The notes: generated by a model not told the origin, from the sequence alone. DNA of 64,000 nt from Chrysogorgia sp. JL179-B06 (GCA_035772405.1 JAYKKM010000144.1:372001-436000), one strand, 5' to 3'. Shown: positions 10,428 through 24,606, counted from the first letter of the stretch. Translations and numbers: made by a program.

Positions 10428-13400
10428 AATATTGTTTATTGATAAACTCTTACTTGTTCTTTTTATATGTAAACTGTTGTTATTGTTTATTTATAAACTC
10501 TTACTTGTTATTGTTTATTTATAAACTCTTGTTATTGTTTATTTATAAACTGTTACTTGTTATTGTTTATTTATAAACTCTGACTTGTTATTATTTATAA
10601 ACTCTTACTTGTTATTATTTATAAACTCTTACTTGTTATTGTTTATTTATAAACTGTTACTTGTTATTGTTTATTTATAAACTCTTGCTTGTTGTTTATT
10701 TATAAACTCTTACTTGTTATTAATTTATAAACTGTTACTTGTTATTATTTATTTATAAACTGTTACTTGTTATTGTTTATTTATAAACTGTTACTTGTTA
10801 TTGTTTGTTTATAAACTGTTACTTGTTATTATTTATTTATAAACTCTTACTTGTTATTATTTATTTATAAACTCTTACTTGTTATTGTTTATTTTTAAAC
10901 TCTTACTTGTTATTATTTATTTATAAACTCTTGTTATTATTTATTTATAAACTCTTACTTGTTATTATTTATTTATAAACTGTTACTTGTTATTATTTAT
11001 TTATAAACTGTTACTTGTTATTGTTTATTTATAAACTGTTACTTGTTATTATTTATAAACTGTTACTTGTTATTGTTTATTTATAAACTGTTACTTGTTA
11101 TTGTTTATTTTTAAACTCTTACTTGTTATTATTTATTTATAAACTCTTACTTGTTATTGTTTATTTATAAACTCTTGCTTGTTGTTTATTTTTAAACTGT
11201 TACTTGTTATTTATTTATAAACTCTTACTTGTTATTATTTATTTATAAACTCTTACTTGTTATTATTTATTTATAAACTGTTACTTGTTATTGTTTATTT
11301 ATAAACTCTTACTTGTTATTATTTATTTTTAAACTCTTACTTGTTATTATTTATTTATAAACTGTTACTTGTTATTTATTTATAAACTCTTACTTGTTAT
11401 TATTTATTTATAAACTCTTACTTGTTATTATTTATTTATAAACTGTTACTTGTTATTGTTTATTTATAAACTGTTACTTGTTATTATTTATAAACTGTTA
11501 CTTGTTATTGTTTATTTATAAACTGTTACTTGTTATTGTTTATTTTTAAACTCTTACTTGTTATTATTTATTTATAAACTCTTACTTGTTATTGTTTATT
11601 TATAAACTCTTGCTTGTTATTTTTAAACTGTTACTTATTATTTATTTATAAACTGTTACTTGTTATTATTTATTTATAAACTGTTACTTGTTATTATTTA
11701 TTTATAAACTCTTACTTGTTATTGTTTATTTATAAACTGTTACTTGTTATTATTTATTTATAAACTCTTACTTGTTATTATTTATTTATAAACTCTTGTT
11801 ATTGTTTATTTATAAACTGTTACTTGTTGTTATTGTTTATAAACTCTTACTTGTTATTATTTATTTATAAACTGTTACTTGTTATTATTTATTTATAAAC
11901 TCTTACTTGTTATTATTTATTGTTAAACTGTTACTTGTTATTGTTTATTTATAAACTCTTACTTGTTATTATTTATTTTTAAACTCTTACTTGTTATTAT
12001 TTATTTATAAACTGTTACTTGTTATTTATTTATAAACTCTTACTTGTTATTATTTATTTATAAACTCTTACTTGTTATTATTTATTTATAAACTGTTACT
12101 TGTTATTGTTTATTTATAAACTGTTACTTGTTATTATTTATAAACTGTTACTTGTTATTGTTTATTTATAAACTGTTACTTGTTATTGTTTATGTTTAAA
12201 CTCTTACTTGTTATTATTTATTTATAAACTCTTACTTGTTATTGTTTATTTATAAACTCTTGCTTGTTGTTTATTTTTAAACTGTTACTTATTATTTATT
12301 TATAAACTCTTACTTGTTATTATTTATTTATAAATTGTTACTTGTTATTATTTATTTATAAACTCTTACTTGTTATTATTTATTTATAAACTGTTACTTG
12401 TTATTATTTATTTATAAACTGTTACTTGTTGTTATTGTTTATAAACTCTTACTTGTTATTATTTATTTATAAACTGTTACTTGTTGTTATTGTTTATAAA
12501 CTCTTACTTGTTATTATTTATTGTTAAACTGTTACTTGTTATTGTTTATTTATAAACTGTTACTTGTTATTATTTATTGTTAAACTGTTACTTGTTATTG
12601 TTTATTTATAAACTGTTACTTGTTATTATTTATTTATAAACTCTTACTTGTTATTATTTATTTTTAAACTGTTACTTGTTATTATTTTTTTATAAACTCT
12701 TACTTGTTATTATTTATTTATAAACTCTTACTTGTTATTTATTTATAAACTGTTACTTGTTATTATTTATTTATAAACTGTTACTTGTTATTATTTATTT
12801 ATAAACTCTTACTTGTTATTATTTATTTATAAACTGTTACTTGTTATTATTTATTTATAAACTCTTACTTGTTATTGTTTATTTTTAAACTCTTACTTGT
12901 TATTATTTATTTATAAACTCTTACTTGTTATTATTTATTTATAAACTGTTACTTGTTATTATTTATTTATAAACTCTTACTTGTTATTATTTATTTATAA
13001 ACTCTTACTTGTTATTATTTATTTATAAACTGTTACTTGTTATTATTTATTTATAAACTCTTACTTGTTATTATTATTATTTATAAACTGTTACTTGTTA
13101 TTGTTTATTTTTAAACTCTTATTTGTTATTATTTATTTATAAACTCTTACTTGTTATTATTTATTTATAAACTGTTACTTGTTATTATTTATTTATAAAC
13201 TCTTACTTGTTATTATTTATTTTTAAACTGTTACTTGTTATTGTTTATTTTTAAACTCTTATTTGTTATTATTTATTTATAAACTCTTACTTGTTATTAT
13301 TTATTTATAAACTGTCACTTGTTATTATTTATTTATAAACTCTTACTTGTTATTGTTTATTTTTAAACTGTTACGTGTTATTGTTTATTTTTAAACTCTT

Positions 13401-16400
13401 ACTTGTTATTATTTATTTTTAAACTCTTACTTGTTATTATTTATTTATAAACTGTTACTTGTTATTGTTTATTTATAAACTCTACTTGTTATTATTTATT
13501 TTTAAACTCTTACTTGTTATTATTTATTTATAAACTGTTACTTGTTATTGTTTATTTATAAACTCTTACTTGTTATTATTTATTTTTAAACTGTTACTTG
13601 TTATTGTTTATTTTTAAACTCTTATTTGTTATTATTTATTTATAAACTGTTACTTGTTATTGTTTATTTATAAACTCTTACTTGTTATTATTTATTTTTA
13701 AACTGTTACTTGTTATTGTTTATTTTTAAACTGTTACTTGTTATTATTTATTTTTAAACTGTTACTTGTTATTTATTTATAAACTGTTACTTGTTATTGT
13801 TTATTTATAAACTCTTACTTGTTATTATTTATTTTTAAACTCTTACTTGTTATTATTTATTTATAAACTGTTACTTGTTATTATTTATTTATAAACTCTT
13901 ACTTGTTATTATTTATTTTTAAAACTGTTACTTGTTATTGTTTATTTTTAAACTCTTATTTGTTATTATTTATTTATAAACTCTTACTTGTTATTATTTA
14001 TTTATAAACTGTTACTTGTTATTATTTATTTATAAACTCTTACTTGTTATTGTTTATTTTTAAACTGTTACGTGTTATTGTTTATTTTTAAACTCTTACT
14101 TGTTATTATTTATTTTTAAACTCTTACTTGTTATTATTTATTTATAAACTGTTACTTGTTATTGTTTATTTATAAACTCTTACTTGTTATTATTTATTTT
14201 TAAACTCTTACTTGTTATTATTTATTTATAAACTGTTACTTGTTATTGTTTATTTATAAACTCTTACTTGTTATTATTTATTTTTAAACTGTTACTTGTT
14301 ATTGTTTATTTTTAAACTCTTATTTGTTATTATTTATTTATAAACTGTTACTTGTTATTGTTTATTTATAAACTCTTACTTGTTATTATTTATTTTTAAA
14401 CTGTTACTTGTTATTGTTTATTTTTAAACTCTTACTTGTTATTATTTATTTTTAAACTGTTACTTGTTATTTATTTATAAACTGTTACTTGTTATTGTTT
14501 ATTTATAAACTCTTACTTGTTATTATTTATTTTTAAACTCTTACTTGTTATTATTTATTTATAAACTGTTACTTGTTATTGTTTATTTATCAACTCTTAC
14601 TTGTTATTATTTATTTATAAACTCTTACTTGTTATTATTTATTTATAAACTGTTACTTGTTATTGTTTATTTATAAACTCTTACTTGTTATTATTTATTT
14701 TTAAACTCTTACTTGTTATTATTTTTTTATAAACTCTTACTTGTTATTATTTATTTATAAACTGTTACTTGTTATTGTTTATTTATAAACTCTTACTTGT
14801 TATTGTTTGTTTATAAACTCTTACTTGTTATTATTTATAAACTCTTACTTGTTATTATTTATAAACTCTTACTTGTTATTATTTATAAACTCTTACTTGT
14901 TATTATTTATAAACTCTTACTTGTTATTATTTATAAACTCTTACTTGTTATTTATTTATAAACTGTTACTAGTTATTGTTTATTTATAAACTCTTACTTG
15001 TTATTTATTTATAAACTCTTACTTGTTATTATTTATTTATAAACTCTTACTTGTTATTATTTATTTATAAACTCTTACTTGTTATTATTTATTTATAAAC
15101 TGTTACTAGTTATTGTTTATTTATAAACTCTTACTTGTTATTTATTTATAAACTCTTACTTGTTATTATTTATTTATAAACTCTTACTTGTTATTATTTA
15201 TTTATAAACTCTCACTTGTTATTATTTATTTTTAAACTGTTACTTGTTATTGTTTATTTTTAAACTCTTACCCTTTTATTATTTATTTATAAACTCTTGT
15301 TATTATTTATTTTTAACTGTTACTTGTTATTGTTTATTTTTAACGTTACTTGTTATTATTTATTTATAAACTGTTACTTATTATTTATTTATAAACTCTT
15401 ACTTGTTATTGTTTATTTTTAAACTGTTACTTGTTATTATTTATTTATAAACTCTTACTTGTTATTGTTTATTTATAAACTCTTACTTGTTATTTATTTA
15501 TAAACTGTTACTTGTTATTATTTATTTATAAACTCTTACTTGTTATTATTTATTTATAAACTCTTACTTGTTATTGTTTATTTATAAACTCTTCCTTGTT
15601 ATTTATTTATAAACTGTTATTTGTTATTATTTATTTATAAACTGTTACTTGTTATTATTTATTTATAAACTCTTACTTGTTATTGTTTATTTTTAAACTG
15701 TTACTTGTTATTGTTTATTTTTAAACTCTTACTTGTTATTATTTATTTTTAAACTGTTACTTGTTATTTATTTATAAACTGTTACTTGTTATTGTTTATT
15801 TATAAACTCTTACTTGTTATTATTTATTTTTAAACTCTTACTTGTTATTATTTATTTATAAACTGTTACTTGTTATTGTTTATTTATAAACTCTTACTTG
15901 TTATTATTTATTTTTAAACTCTTACTTGTTATTATTTTTTTATAAACTCTTACTTGTTATTGTTTGTTTATAAACTCTTACTTGTTATTATTTATTTATA
16001 AACTCTTACTTGTTATTATTTATTTATAAACTGTTACTTGTTATTGTTTATTTATAAACTCTTACTTGTTATTTATTTATAAACTCTTACTTGTTATTAT
16101 TTATTTATTAAACTCTTACTTGTTATTATTTATTTATAAACTGTTACTAGTTATTGTTTATTTATAAACTCTTACTTGTTATTTATTTATAAACTCTTAC
16201 TTGTTATTATTTATTTATAAACTCTTACTTGTTATTATTTATTTATAAACTCTTACTTGTTATTATTTATTTTTAAACTGTTACTTGTTATTGTTTATTT
16301 TTAAACTCTTACCCTTTTATTATTTATTTATAAACTCTTGTTATTATTTATTTTTAACTGTTACTTGTTATTGTTTATTTTTAACGTTACTAGTTATTAT

Positions 16401-17102
16401 TTATTTATAAACTGTTACTTATTATTTATTTATAAACTCTTACTTGTTATTGTTTATTTTTAAACTGTTACTTGTTATTATTTATTTATAAACTCTTACT
16501 TGTTATTGTTTATTTATAAACTCTTACTTGTTATTTATTTATAAACTGTTACTTGTTATTATTTATTTATAAACTCTTACTTGTTATTATTTATTTATAA
16601 ACTCTTACTTGTTATTATTTATTTATAAACTGTTACTTATTATTTATTTATAAACTCTTACTTGTTATTATTTATTTATAAACTGTTACTTGTTATTATT
16701 TATTTATAAACTGTTACTTGTTATTTATTTATAAACTCTTACTTGTTATTGTTTATTTATAAACTCTTACTTGTTATTTATTTATAAACTGTTATTTGTT
16801 ATTATTTATTTATAAACTGTTACTTGTTATTATTTATTTATAAACTCTTACTTGTTATTGTTTATTTTTAAACTGTTACTTGTTATTGTTTATTTTTAAA
16901 CTCTTACTTGTTATTATTTATTTATAAACTCTTACTTGTTATTATTTATTTATAAACTCTTACTTGTTATTATTTATTTATAAACTCTTGTTATTATTTA
17001 TTTATAAACTGTTACTTGTTATTATTTATTTATAAACTCATACTTGTCATTGTCTATTTATAAACTGTTATTGTTACTTACTATTGTTTATTTATTTATC
17101 AA
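10428..17102. repeat. 6.7 kb AT-rich 28-bp satellite array
   Basis: About 235 head-to-tail copies of a 28-bp unit made of TTACTTGTTATTATTTAT followed by TTATAAACTC or TTATAAACTG. Variants have 20 or 24 bp through loss of TTTA. Blocks of several units recur as higher-order repeats; for example 13500-13900 resembles 14170-14560, and 14990-15400 resembles 16065-16450. The array has no coding capacity: the one frame at 14807-14989 is a repeat of INSYLLLF. Confidence 0.97.
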
Positions 17103-18480
17103 CGTTTACTTAATTAACCATGCAACAACTTTGTGCATGCTAAATTTCAAGACAAAACTTCCTGCTTTATTTTTAGGTGGTGAAGCGCACGGATATTAAC
17201 ACGTTGAAAACAAACACAACCTGTTTTAATCAGTCTTTGTGAAACTAATTCATTAAAACTATTAGACATTAACTGTGTGTAGTGCTTACTGTGACTACGA
17301 TGAAAATACAACAAATACAAATCTCTATTTGTGCTCAAATCAACAAAACCATCAGAAAATTAGCCTGAAAACCAGCCGTCCATCTCATTCGGCTGGTTTT
17401 CAGGCTATCAGAAAATCTGCAAATCGCCCAGGGGATTAAATTGGGCTTAGAGAACAGTAAAATTTGCAACACTCCAGGCAAAGAACTTATAACTGCAGAC
17501 ACATTAGCCTGCGTACAGTCTCCACCTGTAATGAATATTATTTTTATTAAAATGTATTTTTGATATAATTAAAACGGCGTCTTTAGAATGTTTTGTCAAC
17601 GGTTCAAACTATGGTTAATAGAAGTCTCTTTTCTATTAAACCACGGTCAAACTAGAAACGAAAGCTGATTTAGGGGCACGAGAACTTTCGATGTCGTGGC
17701 TGAAATATAAAGTCGCAATTTTGTCGTACAGTCAGAAACGTAACGCAGTCGGCAAATCACAGAAGAATATTGGACAAGTTGCACGCAAAACCGCTTTGCG
17801 AACACCAGGAGAGAGCGCGGAGAAAATGTATCGCTGTGAAAACAAGCGTTCGGTATAAAGCGTTCTCTTTCATTCATCGACATCGTGCAAAAAGCGCTCA
17901 AAGGATCAGCCAGTTCAAGGGTTCGAGTTTTAATTATTAGCCTCTGCGTGAGGATTTGAGCTCAAGTAAAGATATCTTTTCTCCTATACTTATAATACGT
18001 CCACGTCGCGTAGAATTTCTTCCATTCAACAGAATGCTCTTTCAAGTATTTAAAATAGCTTCTCGAACGAATTAGTATCTTAAGAGAAATTTGAGAGAAA
18101 AGTTGGCTTAATTTATGCAAGTGTTTGATCATTATATGAAAACACGTCTCGGTTATGATTTTCCTTTGCGTTATCCCTCGGGCATTATTAATGAGTTTGA
18201 GAAATACTACATCCCCATTATCCAGACAAAGGCATATTACATGGCCCATATTACATAAGTAATATTGAAGATTTGCAAGAACTGTCGACGATCACGGTAG
18301 TTTTCTCTATTCACCTTTGCCACTTCTCCCGTAGTGATTTTCCGAATGCTAGTTAAAAAAAATAGGGGCACGTGACCAGCCTCCACCCTAATAAGACCCT
18401 TGATAAGACCCATGGGATAAAAATGCTCGTAACACATTTTGAATAAACTATTGAAAAACAGCCTCTTGGGCCGCCATTTT
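17103..18480. other. Non-coding intergenic sequence
   Basis: No gene is supported. A near-perfect hairpin at 17362-17408 has arms TAGCCTGAAAACCAGCCG and CGGCTGGTTTTCAGGCTA, probably a minimal MITE. Confidence 0.5.
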
Positions 18481-18483
18481 GAA

Positions 18484-20706
18484 TATGGGCAGTTCTTCGA
18501 TGCGGACGTTTCATTCCAGACAAAATATCAAAGGTATTTTTCAATATAGCTTGAATGTCAAAAACTATTTCGATAATAATGCTGTTTGTAGCTACTTTAC
18601 AGAGTAAAAGAAAACTTACACAGGTACAACCTTAGTGTTGTCAATTTAGATTTTCTTGAATTAAAGGGAATATATGTGTTGCGGACGTTACAAAAATGAA
18701 CCATGTGTATTTGGCAACAATGTTTGATCTTAATTTCCTATGAAATGACAACGATTAGGGAAACTATTTGAGTTTGCACATATCAACATATGTTTGAGGT
18801 TTAATTTTTATGTCACACTATTTTAAATTATTTTCTCTGTTTTCACCAAGAAGACAAAATGAGCCGTTGCGGATATTACACAGTATGAAAGCTTTACATA
18901 TTCACTTCTCAAACTCATTAATAATTCATGAGCCAATTAGCCAATGAAATCACTTTATTTTATCACATGACTGAGGCTGGATCCACCACAGTTATTAGAT
19001 CAAACCCGGTTTTGATCTAATTGCTGAGATCTTAATAATTCATTTTTTGGAGAACGAAACGACCTGCCTCCGTCTTCGCTCATCCTCAACTGAACAGAGT
19101 CGGTTAATTTTCTGAATAAATTTTACACACCCTCGTGAGTTCAGTCCCATGAGGGTTTGTTCTCAAATGTGTTTTAAGTAAACATCCAATTAAATCCGTG
19201 TTTGATTGAGAAGCCATATAAATAACTCGTTTATCGTGTTTCATCAGGGGATCCAAACACTCGAAAACAATAAAAACACTCGCGCTCGTGTTTGGACCCC
19301 TGATGAAACACTCAAAGTCGTTGTTCATATATTACATCAGATATGGGCCTTTCTAGGTTTCTTGTGATGATTCAGAAGTGAGCATTTCAATAAAAACAAA
19401 GGATATACTTCATCTAACTCTATTCCTAACCCTAACCATTAAGAAATCAAATTGGAGGAATTGAGTTCCCTTCCATCTCAAGGTATTGAGAAGGAACAAT
19501 ACTACGCTGTAGAATTCGTTGATACATTTTATTATGGGAGAGGACTGGCTGTTGAAGGAAGTAGCAATGACATTCTAACAGTCAACATATATTGTGTCTT
19601 CTATAGGCCTGTGCACTAGCTTGGAAGGCAGCAATCCATTTGTTATCAATAAGAATGGAACATTAAAGGAATTGTTTTTTTTTGTAAAGCAACAAAGAAA
19701 TACTTAGCTCAATTCTTGCTGAAGTTTATCGTTTACTGGACAGAGACATGAATATTTAAAGCGGCAGTTAATGAGGGCCATTGTTCTATGAAGGCCAACA
19801 AGTGTTTTGTTCAATAAACTTTTAAGTTTTAATTGTTGTTTAATTGTTGTTGGTTCGGATGTAATGGTAACCTTGTTCCACGTTACTGACTCTAATAAAT
19901 TGCATTGTATTTGTATTGTATTGTATTGTAGTATTAAGCCCAGAAAATCATTGTAAGTTTTCAAAATTCAGACAGCCAGTTTTGATGAAAAACTTTCCTG
20001 AAGAAAAACCTTTCTTGTTTTAGCTGTATGTTTGGAGACAGCTTTAAATAGCCGATATGAAATGTTGACTTTTTACCCAGGACAGATATTTGAAACTTAA
20101 GTATCAATATGCCTTTGGTTCTGCTTTGTTTGAAGCAGTTGTTTTACTGCGTAACGTCCGCAACACAAGTTATGTAACGTCTGCAACGCAAATTCCTGGA
20201 AATTAGAAAACAGTGTCGATGGCTTTTATTATTCTAATGCTACTTTTAGTTTGTTAATTAAACTTGAGTAATAGATTGTGAAACTGATATTGCTTTATGT
20301 TATGATATTAAAAAAACCTATGTTACCCACTGTGATTTTGTAACGTCCGCAACGAAATTTCAGCTCCAAACAATCCCTGGTATTTTTATCCATGCCAAAC
20401 ATAATCTCCAAAAAACTTGGCTGTTTCAAAGCAACCCTTATAAACTTGCAAAAAGTGTGTAGATTGTTTTTCACCTGTCTTGGTAGTTATTTTTAACATT
20501 AAGATGTGTGTATTTTACGGTAAATTGTGAGGTTAAAAATGCGGACATTTTGGCCCCCAGGACTCAACCCGCCGGGTGACAGAAAAATCCAACTTCAACA
20601 TTTTCATAAACTTTGAAGTACAGATTTGAAAAATGTTTACTTTTGACCAAAGTTTCTTAGTGCAAAAAATATTTTTTTTCAACTCATGTGGAACTGCCCA
20701 TATATG
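18484..20706. mobile_element. Possible non-autonomous element with repeated GTTGCGGACGTTAC motif
   Basis: ATATGGGCAGTTC at 18485 is inverted as GAACTGCCCATAT at 20693. Inside, the motif GTTGCGGACGTTAC or its complement recurs near 18666, 18863, 20153, 20176 and 20339. No transposase is recognised. A hairpin at 19236-19312 carries TTTCATCAGGGG arms. The element call is tentative. Confidence 0.35.
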
Positions 20707-20774
20707 AAATATAATGTTGGTAAGCGTTGTATTTCTTACTGTTGGATGAACAGAATACCCCAACATTGATAGGG

Positions 20775-20945
20775 GTTCCGAGGGCCTACGATTTAAGGTC
20801 GCTATCCGAGAAGACCTGAATGTAGTACCATTTGCTGATATTATTGCAAAGGCAGTGGAGGTCCGTCCGACCCAGGATTGAACCTGTCTCTCTCAACTCA
20901 TAGACGTGTGGTAACCACTAGACCACAAAAGCTGGTTCAGCTACC
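20775..20945 (-). repeat. tRNA-derived SINE
   Basis: On the - strand the tRNA-like head reads TGTGGTCTAGTGGTTACC (A-box) and ACAGGTTCAATCCTGGGTC (B-box). The tail GGGGTATTCTGTTCATCC is shared with the SINE at 5140-5330. Confidence 0.7.
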
Positions 20946-21208
20946 TAACGTGGAGCCATGTATTGCCCAGTTTTTAGTTGTAATAGCGATTTCAAAAATT
21001 CCATTGAATAGAAGCTTAATTTCTCTGCATTTCCGCCTACAATGACCGCTTTACTCCGACCATGGCGTCACATGCAGGTCATTTGGTTATTTTCAAGAAC
21101 ACCTTTACTACGCTTTACGAGCATTTTTACAACCTCAAACTACTATATTACGGCAGGTCACATATTGTGATATAAAGGGGACTTATTTTTGTTGCCAATG
21201 TCCTTTAA

Positions 21209-21483
21209 AGTGCCACTACGATCAAATTTTTACCTATCGATATTTTTACGTATTTATAAAGCAGAGCTGCTAAATATTACTCGGTCGATACCGTTTTGCG
21301 ATTCGACGATGGAAAGTATTATTTTTCTTACTCCGAATCTGGAGTTGTTATGTCCGCCATTAATCGTTCATGTTCTTGACCAGCGTAACGAAGTGACGTC
21401 GATGATCACTTTCGACCCTGAAATACTATTCTATGCTAAAGAAAATCTAAAAGACGGGGGTACATTTTCATCGTAGTGGCACT
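21209..21483. mobile_element. TTAA-flanked MITE, family AGTGCCACTACGAT
   Basis: TTAA occurs at 21205-21208 and 21484-21487. Inverted ends are AGTGCCACTACGAT and ATCGTAGTGGCACT. It is 275 bp and non-coding. Confidence 0.75.
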
Positions 21484-22077
21484 TTAAGACTTAGCAACAT
21501 CTTCGATCCAATTAAAATGGTATTTTTTATCCCATCAAGCATTTAATATTTCACATTTTCGTTCAATTACGCCGTAACTACACAGTTTCTTCAAAAGTTA
21601 AACTGAAAGAAATATTAATTTTTTAGCAATACTGTTTCTTCTTGGCAAAGCTGTAGATACCCTTTGTCAAAGAGTGAGTGTCAACCGTCGTGCATTGCGC
21701 GTTTGTTTTTTCCGTACGATAACGAAGTGTTTTGAAGTGCTTTGTTGCCAACTTGACGTTGTAAATACTTAGGAAATTCACCTAGTCTTCTCAAAAACCC
21801 TATAGAGGCTTTCTCATTTGATCTACAATTCAAATACGTCCACTCAGAACCTGATGTTTTGAAGAAAACGTTCACTTTTGTTTTAAATGCAGAAATAATT
21901 ACTTTCTAAGGTATGTTTTCTTTCAATTAAAAGACAAAATGAATAATTTATATCAAGGATTGACAAGATATTTACGGATGAGTTCACCAAGGGAATTTCG
22001 TGCTTCGAAAACTGGCCTACCGAGCGTGCAATGCGTCACGGTTGACACTCACTCTTTAAATAGAAGTGAGTTATTAA

Positions 22078-22329
22078 TTAAACCGCCATTCCCCTTGCTT
22101 GTTTTTTAGCAGCAGCTGCCTTCCTGTTATGATTTCCAAATTTCGCTTTATGTTTGTCTTTGAATGATCTATCTCGTTCTTGATCTTTACCACTCCCGAT
22201 CCTATAGTTTCGTTGTCCAGTAGCAGATTTACTATCACCATGGTTACGTTGAAGACGAACTGGGTTTTCACTGTTTTCTTTTACATCACCTCTCTCACAT
22301 GTATTGGAAGTCGAGGGGTTGTCCGAGTT
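22078..22329 (-). CDS. ASCC2: ASCC2 terminal exon (basic tail)
   Basis: 252 bp after acceptor CAATTTAG. It encodes a polar, basic tail ending KFGNHNRKAAAAKKQARGMA, V and TAA. NHNR-K and KK-x-RGM match the ASCC2 C-terminus. A family segment of about 30 residues before it is not identified. Confidence 0.75.
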   Translation of the reverse strand, partial: NSDNPSTSNTCERGDVKENSENPVRLQRNHGDSKSATGQRNYRIGSGKDQERDRSFKDKHKAKFGNHNRKAAAAKKQARGMAV

Positions 22330-22798
22330 CTAAATTGAATGATTTAAAGTATATCAACGGTTGTAAAGCACACATACAATATCACCGTTAATGAGAAATA
22401 TCACTTGAAGTGTGTGCAAAACGTGTAATTATTTAAAAAAAAACACATTAAATGCCTAATAAAAAAATTGTGTGGTTCTGGTTACATCTTGAAAAAATAT
22501 GATACGATCTGGAAATCCTCTTCGGTTTTCACTGGTCATTAACACTTCAAAAGCATTCATTGTTGTCACTTCAGTGAAAGAACGACTCATGGTTATAGAC
22601 TTGGCTTGTGTCGGGTTTTTCGCTGCATGAAAAATTGACGGAGTTCATAGAAAAAATGCTAACCAAGTCTGCCAATGAAAGTTCCAACTGAAGATCATAT
22701 TTGTGTTTGTCACATTCGGCCCAAGCTACTATTACAACATTTTTTTCGATATCAACTTTGCCATGTTTTTCTTCAAAGACTTCCATAATTGTGGATTT
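22330..22798. other. ASCC2 intron with unrecognised ORF fragment
   Basis: A - strand frame of 71 codons (22786-22571) continues in another frame as MSRSFTEVTTMNAFEVLMTS (about 22592-22533). It resembles neither ASCC2 nor a domain I can name, and may be an eroded transposon fragment. Confidence 0.3.
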
Positions 22799-22799
22799 T

Positions 22800-22849
<50 letters not shown>

Positions 22850-23760
22850 ATCTTTATTTAACGAGGGTAAACACGAAATAGCTAATAGCTAATAAACTTG
22901 TGGCCCTCAAACTAACTAAATTTACAATGTCAATAGAAAAAATTGTTTAAAAATAGTAAAAAACCAATACCCAATTATATATTTAAAAACATGATACTTA
23001 TATTTACGAATATAAAATTAAACAGTAAAATGATTTAAAAGTTTTTGATGCTCAAAAATGCTGTTCCACATTTTGTTTTTAAAAACTTTCAAAGAAACAT
23101 TTTTTCTCAGTTCCAAAGGTAATGCGTTCCATAATTTGGCACCAGTGACAACGAATGTTCTTCCTCCGTCTGTTTCTCGTTTATACCTTGGACAAATAAT
23201 GTTGCTGTTCGAATATCTTGTATTCCGAGAGTGCCTTTGATTGTTAACAACAATATTATCTTCTAAATAACTAGGCAGTCCACCGTGTACGCGTTTATGC
23301 ATAATTGCACATTTATTAATCCTACTCTCCTCGTGGAAAGGTATCCAACTTAGTGAATTGAAAAGTGCAACTGAAGATGCGCGGGGTTCAGCCGATAGAA
23401 TTACTCTCGCCGCACGTTTTTGTAGCTTCAGTACTCTGTTTAAAGAGTCTTTATTACAGGCTGTCCATATTACACTGGCATAGTTGAATATCGGGTGGAT
23501 AATTGCGTTATAATAGAGCACTCTTTGCTTCAGTGGTAAGTAACTTCTTACCTTCCTAAGAATTCCTATACGTTTAGAAAGTTTCTTACATATCTTATCA
23601 ATATGTTCATTAAAACATAATTTGCTATCAATATCTAACCCTAATAATGTAGCACTGTTTGTATTCTTTAGGATCTTATCTCCGTCTATCATGACACTGA
23701 GTTCATCCGCAACCTTAGATGCCAATCTAAGTATGCTGCTATTTTATTTATCACCATTGG
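22799..23760 (-). mobile_element. 5'-truncated CR1/L2-like LINE with (TCTA)n tail
   Basis: The - strand frame 23725-23018 encodes the C-terminal end of a LINE reverse transcriptase: LGLDIDSKLCFNEHIDKICK, YNAIIHPIFNYASVIW, LQKRAARVIL and AKLWNALP. It ends in a (TCTATCTA)n microsatellite at 22799-22850, the usual 3' end of such LINEs. It is intronic in ASCC2. The 235-codon frame is intact but is only a fragment of the ORF. Confidence 0.85.
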
Positions 23761-24130
23761 GTTACGCATACATTTATCAATAAATACTTTAAATATGCAA
23801 CATGAGGGCGTATGGCAAGCCACAATCGCCGCCATTTTCTTCTTCCGCCAACTCCGCAACCCTGTAAGAGAGTACTGGAAATGAGTAGCTAAAAATCACT
23901 GGCAACAATATGCAGGGTCGCGGAGCTAACTAGGGTCACATTTTTTAATTTGGTCTGAGTGCCAACAATTAATATGTCAATGTGTTTAATTAAGATCACA
24001 TGTGTGAAGAACCTATCAAATGATATACAAAAAATAAATGGTTAATTTTACAACTGAGGTAAACTAAACCTACGCGTTTTAATAAACTATAATATTTTTT
24101 GTAATTTCAAAAATATTTTCACAAATGTAC
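23761..24130. other. ASCC2 intron, nothing recognised
   Basis: AT-rich intron sequence between the LINE fragment and the 24131-24191 exon. No gene, repeat or element is recognised. Confidence 0.4.
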
Positions 24131-24191
24131 CTTTTCTTCTTCATCACTCGAATGATTCATGTTGCGAAGCACGAGTGGAGTAGTGAACGGC
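24131..24191 (-). CDS. ASCC2: ASCC2 small exon (RPFTTPLVLRN)
   Basis: 61 bp between acceptor CTCTTTTCAG and donor GTACAT. One base completes an arginine codon, then PFTTPLVLRNMNHSSDEEEK follows. It matches the short motif after the acidic stretch of ASCC2. Confidence 0.8.
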
Positions 24192-24287
24192 CTGAAAAGA
24201 GATTAGATGGAAATTAACAGCAGCAACAATAGTGCATGATTCAACAAATAATTTCCCAACGCAACCAGGTGATAAATCAGACATAGT

Positions 24288-24606
24288 TTGACGCTATATC
24301 ACGTTTGGGGATTTTACCTAATCTTAATGTTCGGGTCTTCCTGAGCAAAACCATAACATATCTTGTCAGACGAAAACTTCATCTTCATAGAGTTTTTCAC
24401 TGTCAAAGTTACCGGACATGACGTCAAATGAGCAATTTTTTTAAGGCAAGAAACAAACGGAAACTGATTTGCATTGCCTCATTTAACGTCACGTCCAGTA
24501 ACTTTGGCAGCGAAAAACTCCATGAAGATGAAATTTTCGTCTGGCAAGATATATTACCCAAATATTACGAATAGGTAAAATCCCCAATGATGATATAGGC
24601 ACTTTA
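24288..24606. repeat. Foldback element
   Basis: Imperfect inverted arms: TTGGGGATTTTACCTAAT and GTCAGACGAAAACTTCATCT on the left, AGATGAAATTTTCGTCTGGC and GGTAAAATCCCCAATGATG on the right. Non-coding. Confidence 0.6.

Noticed and set aside
10428..17102. Possible mitochondrial or AT-rich organellar DNA
   Set aside because: It is a simple 28-bp satellite flanked by nuclear exons with spliceosomal introns.
22571..22786. 71-codon frame as an ASCC2 exon
   Set aside because: No similarity to the missing ASCC2 segment. It may be a transposon remnant, so it is listed only as an unrecognised fragment.
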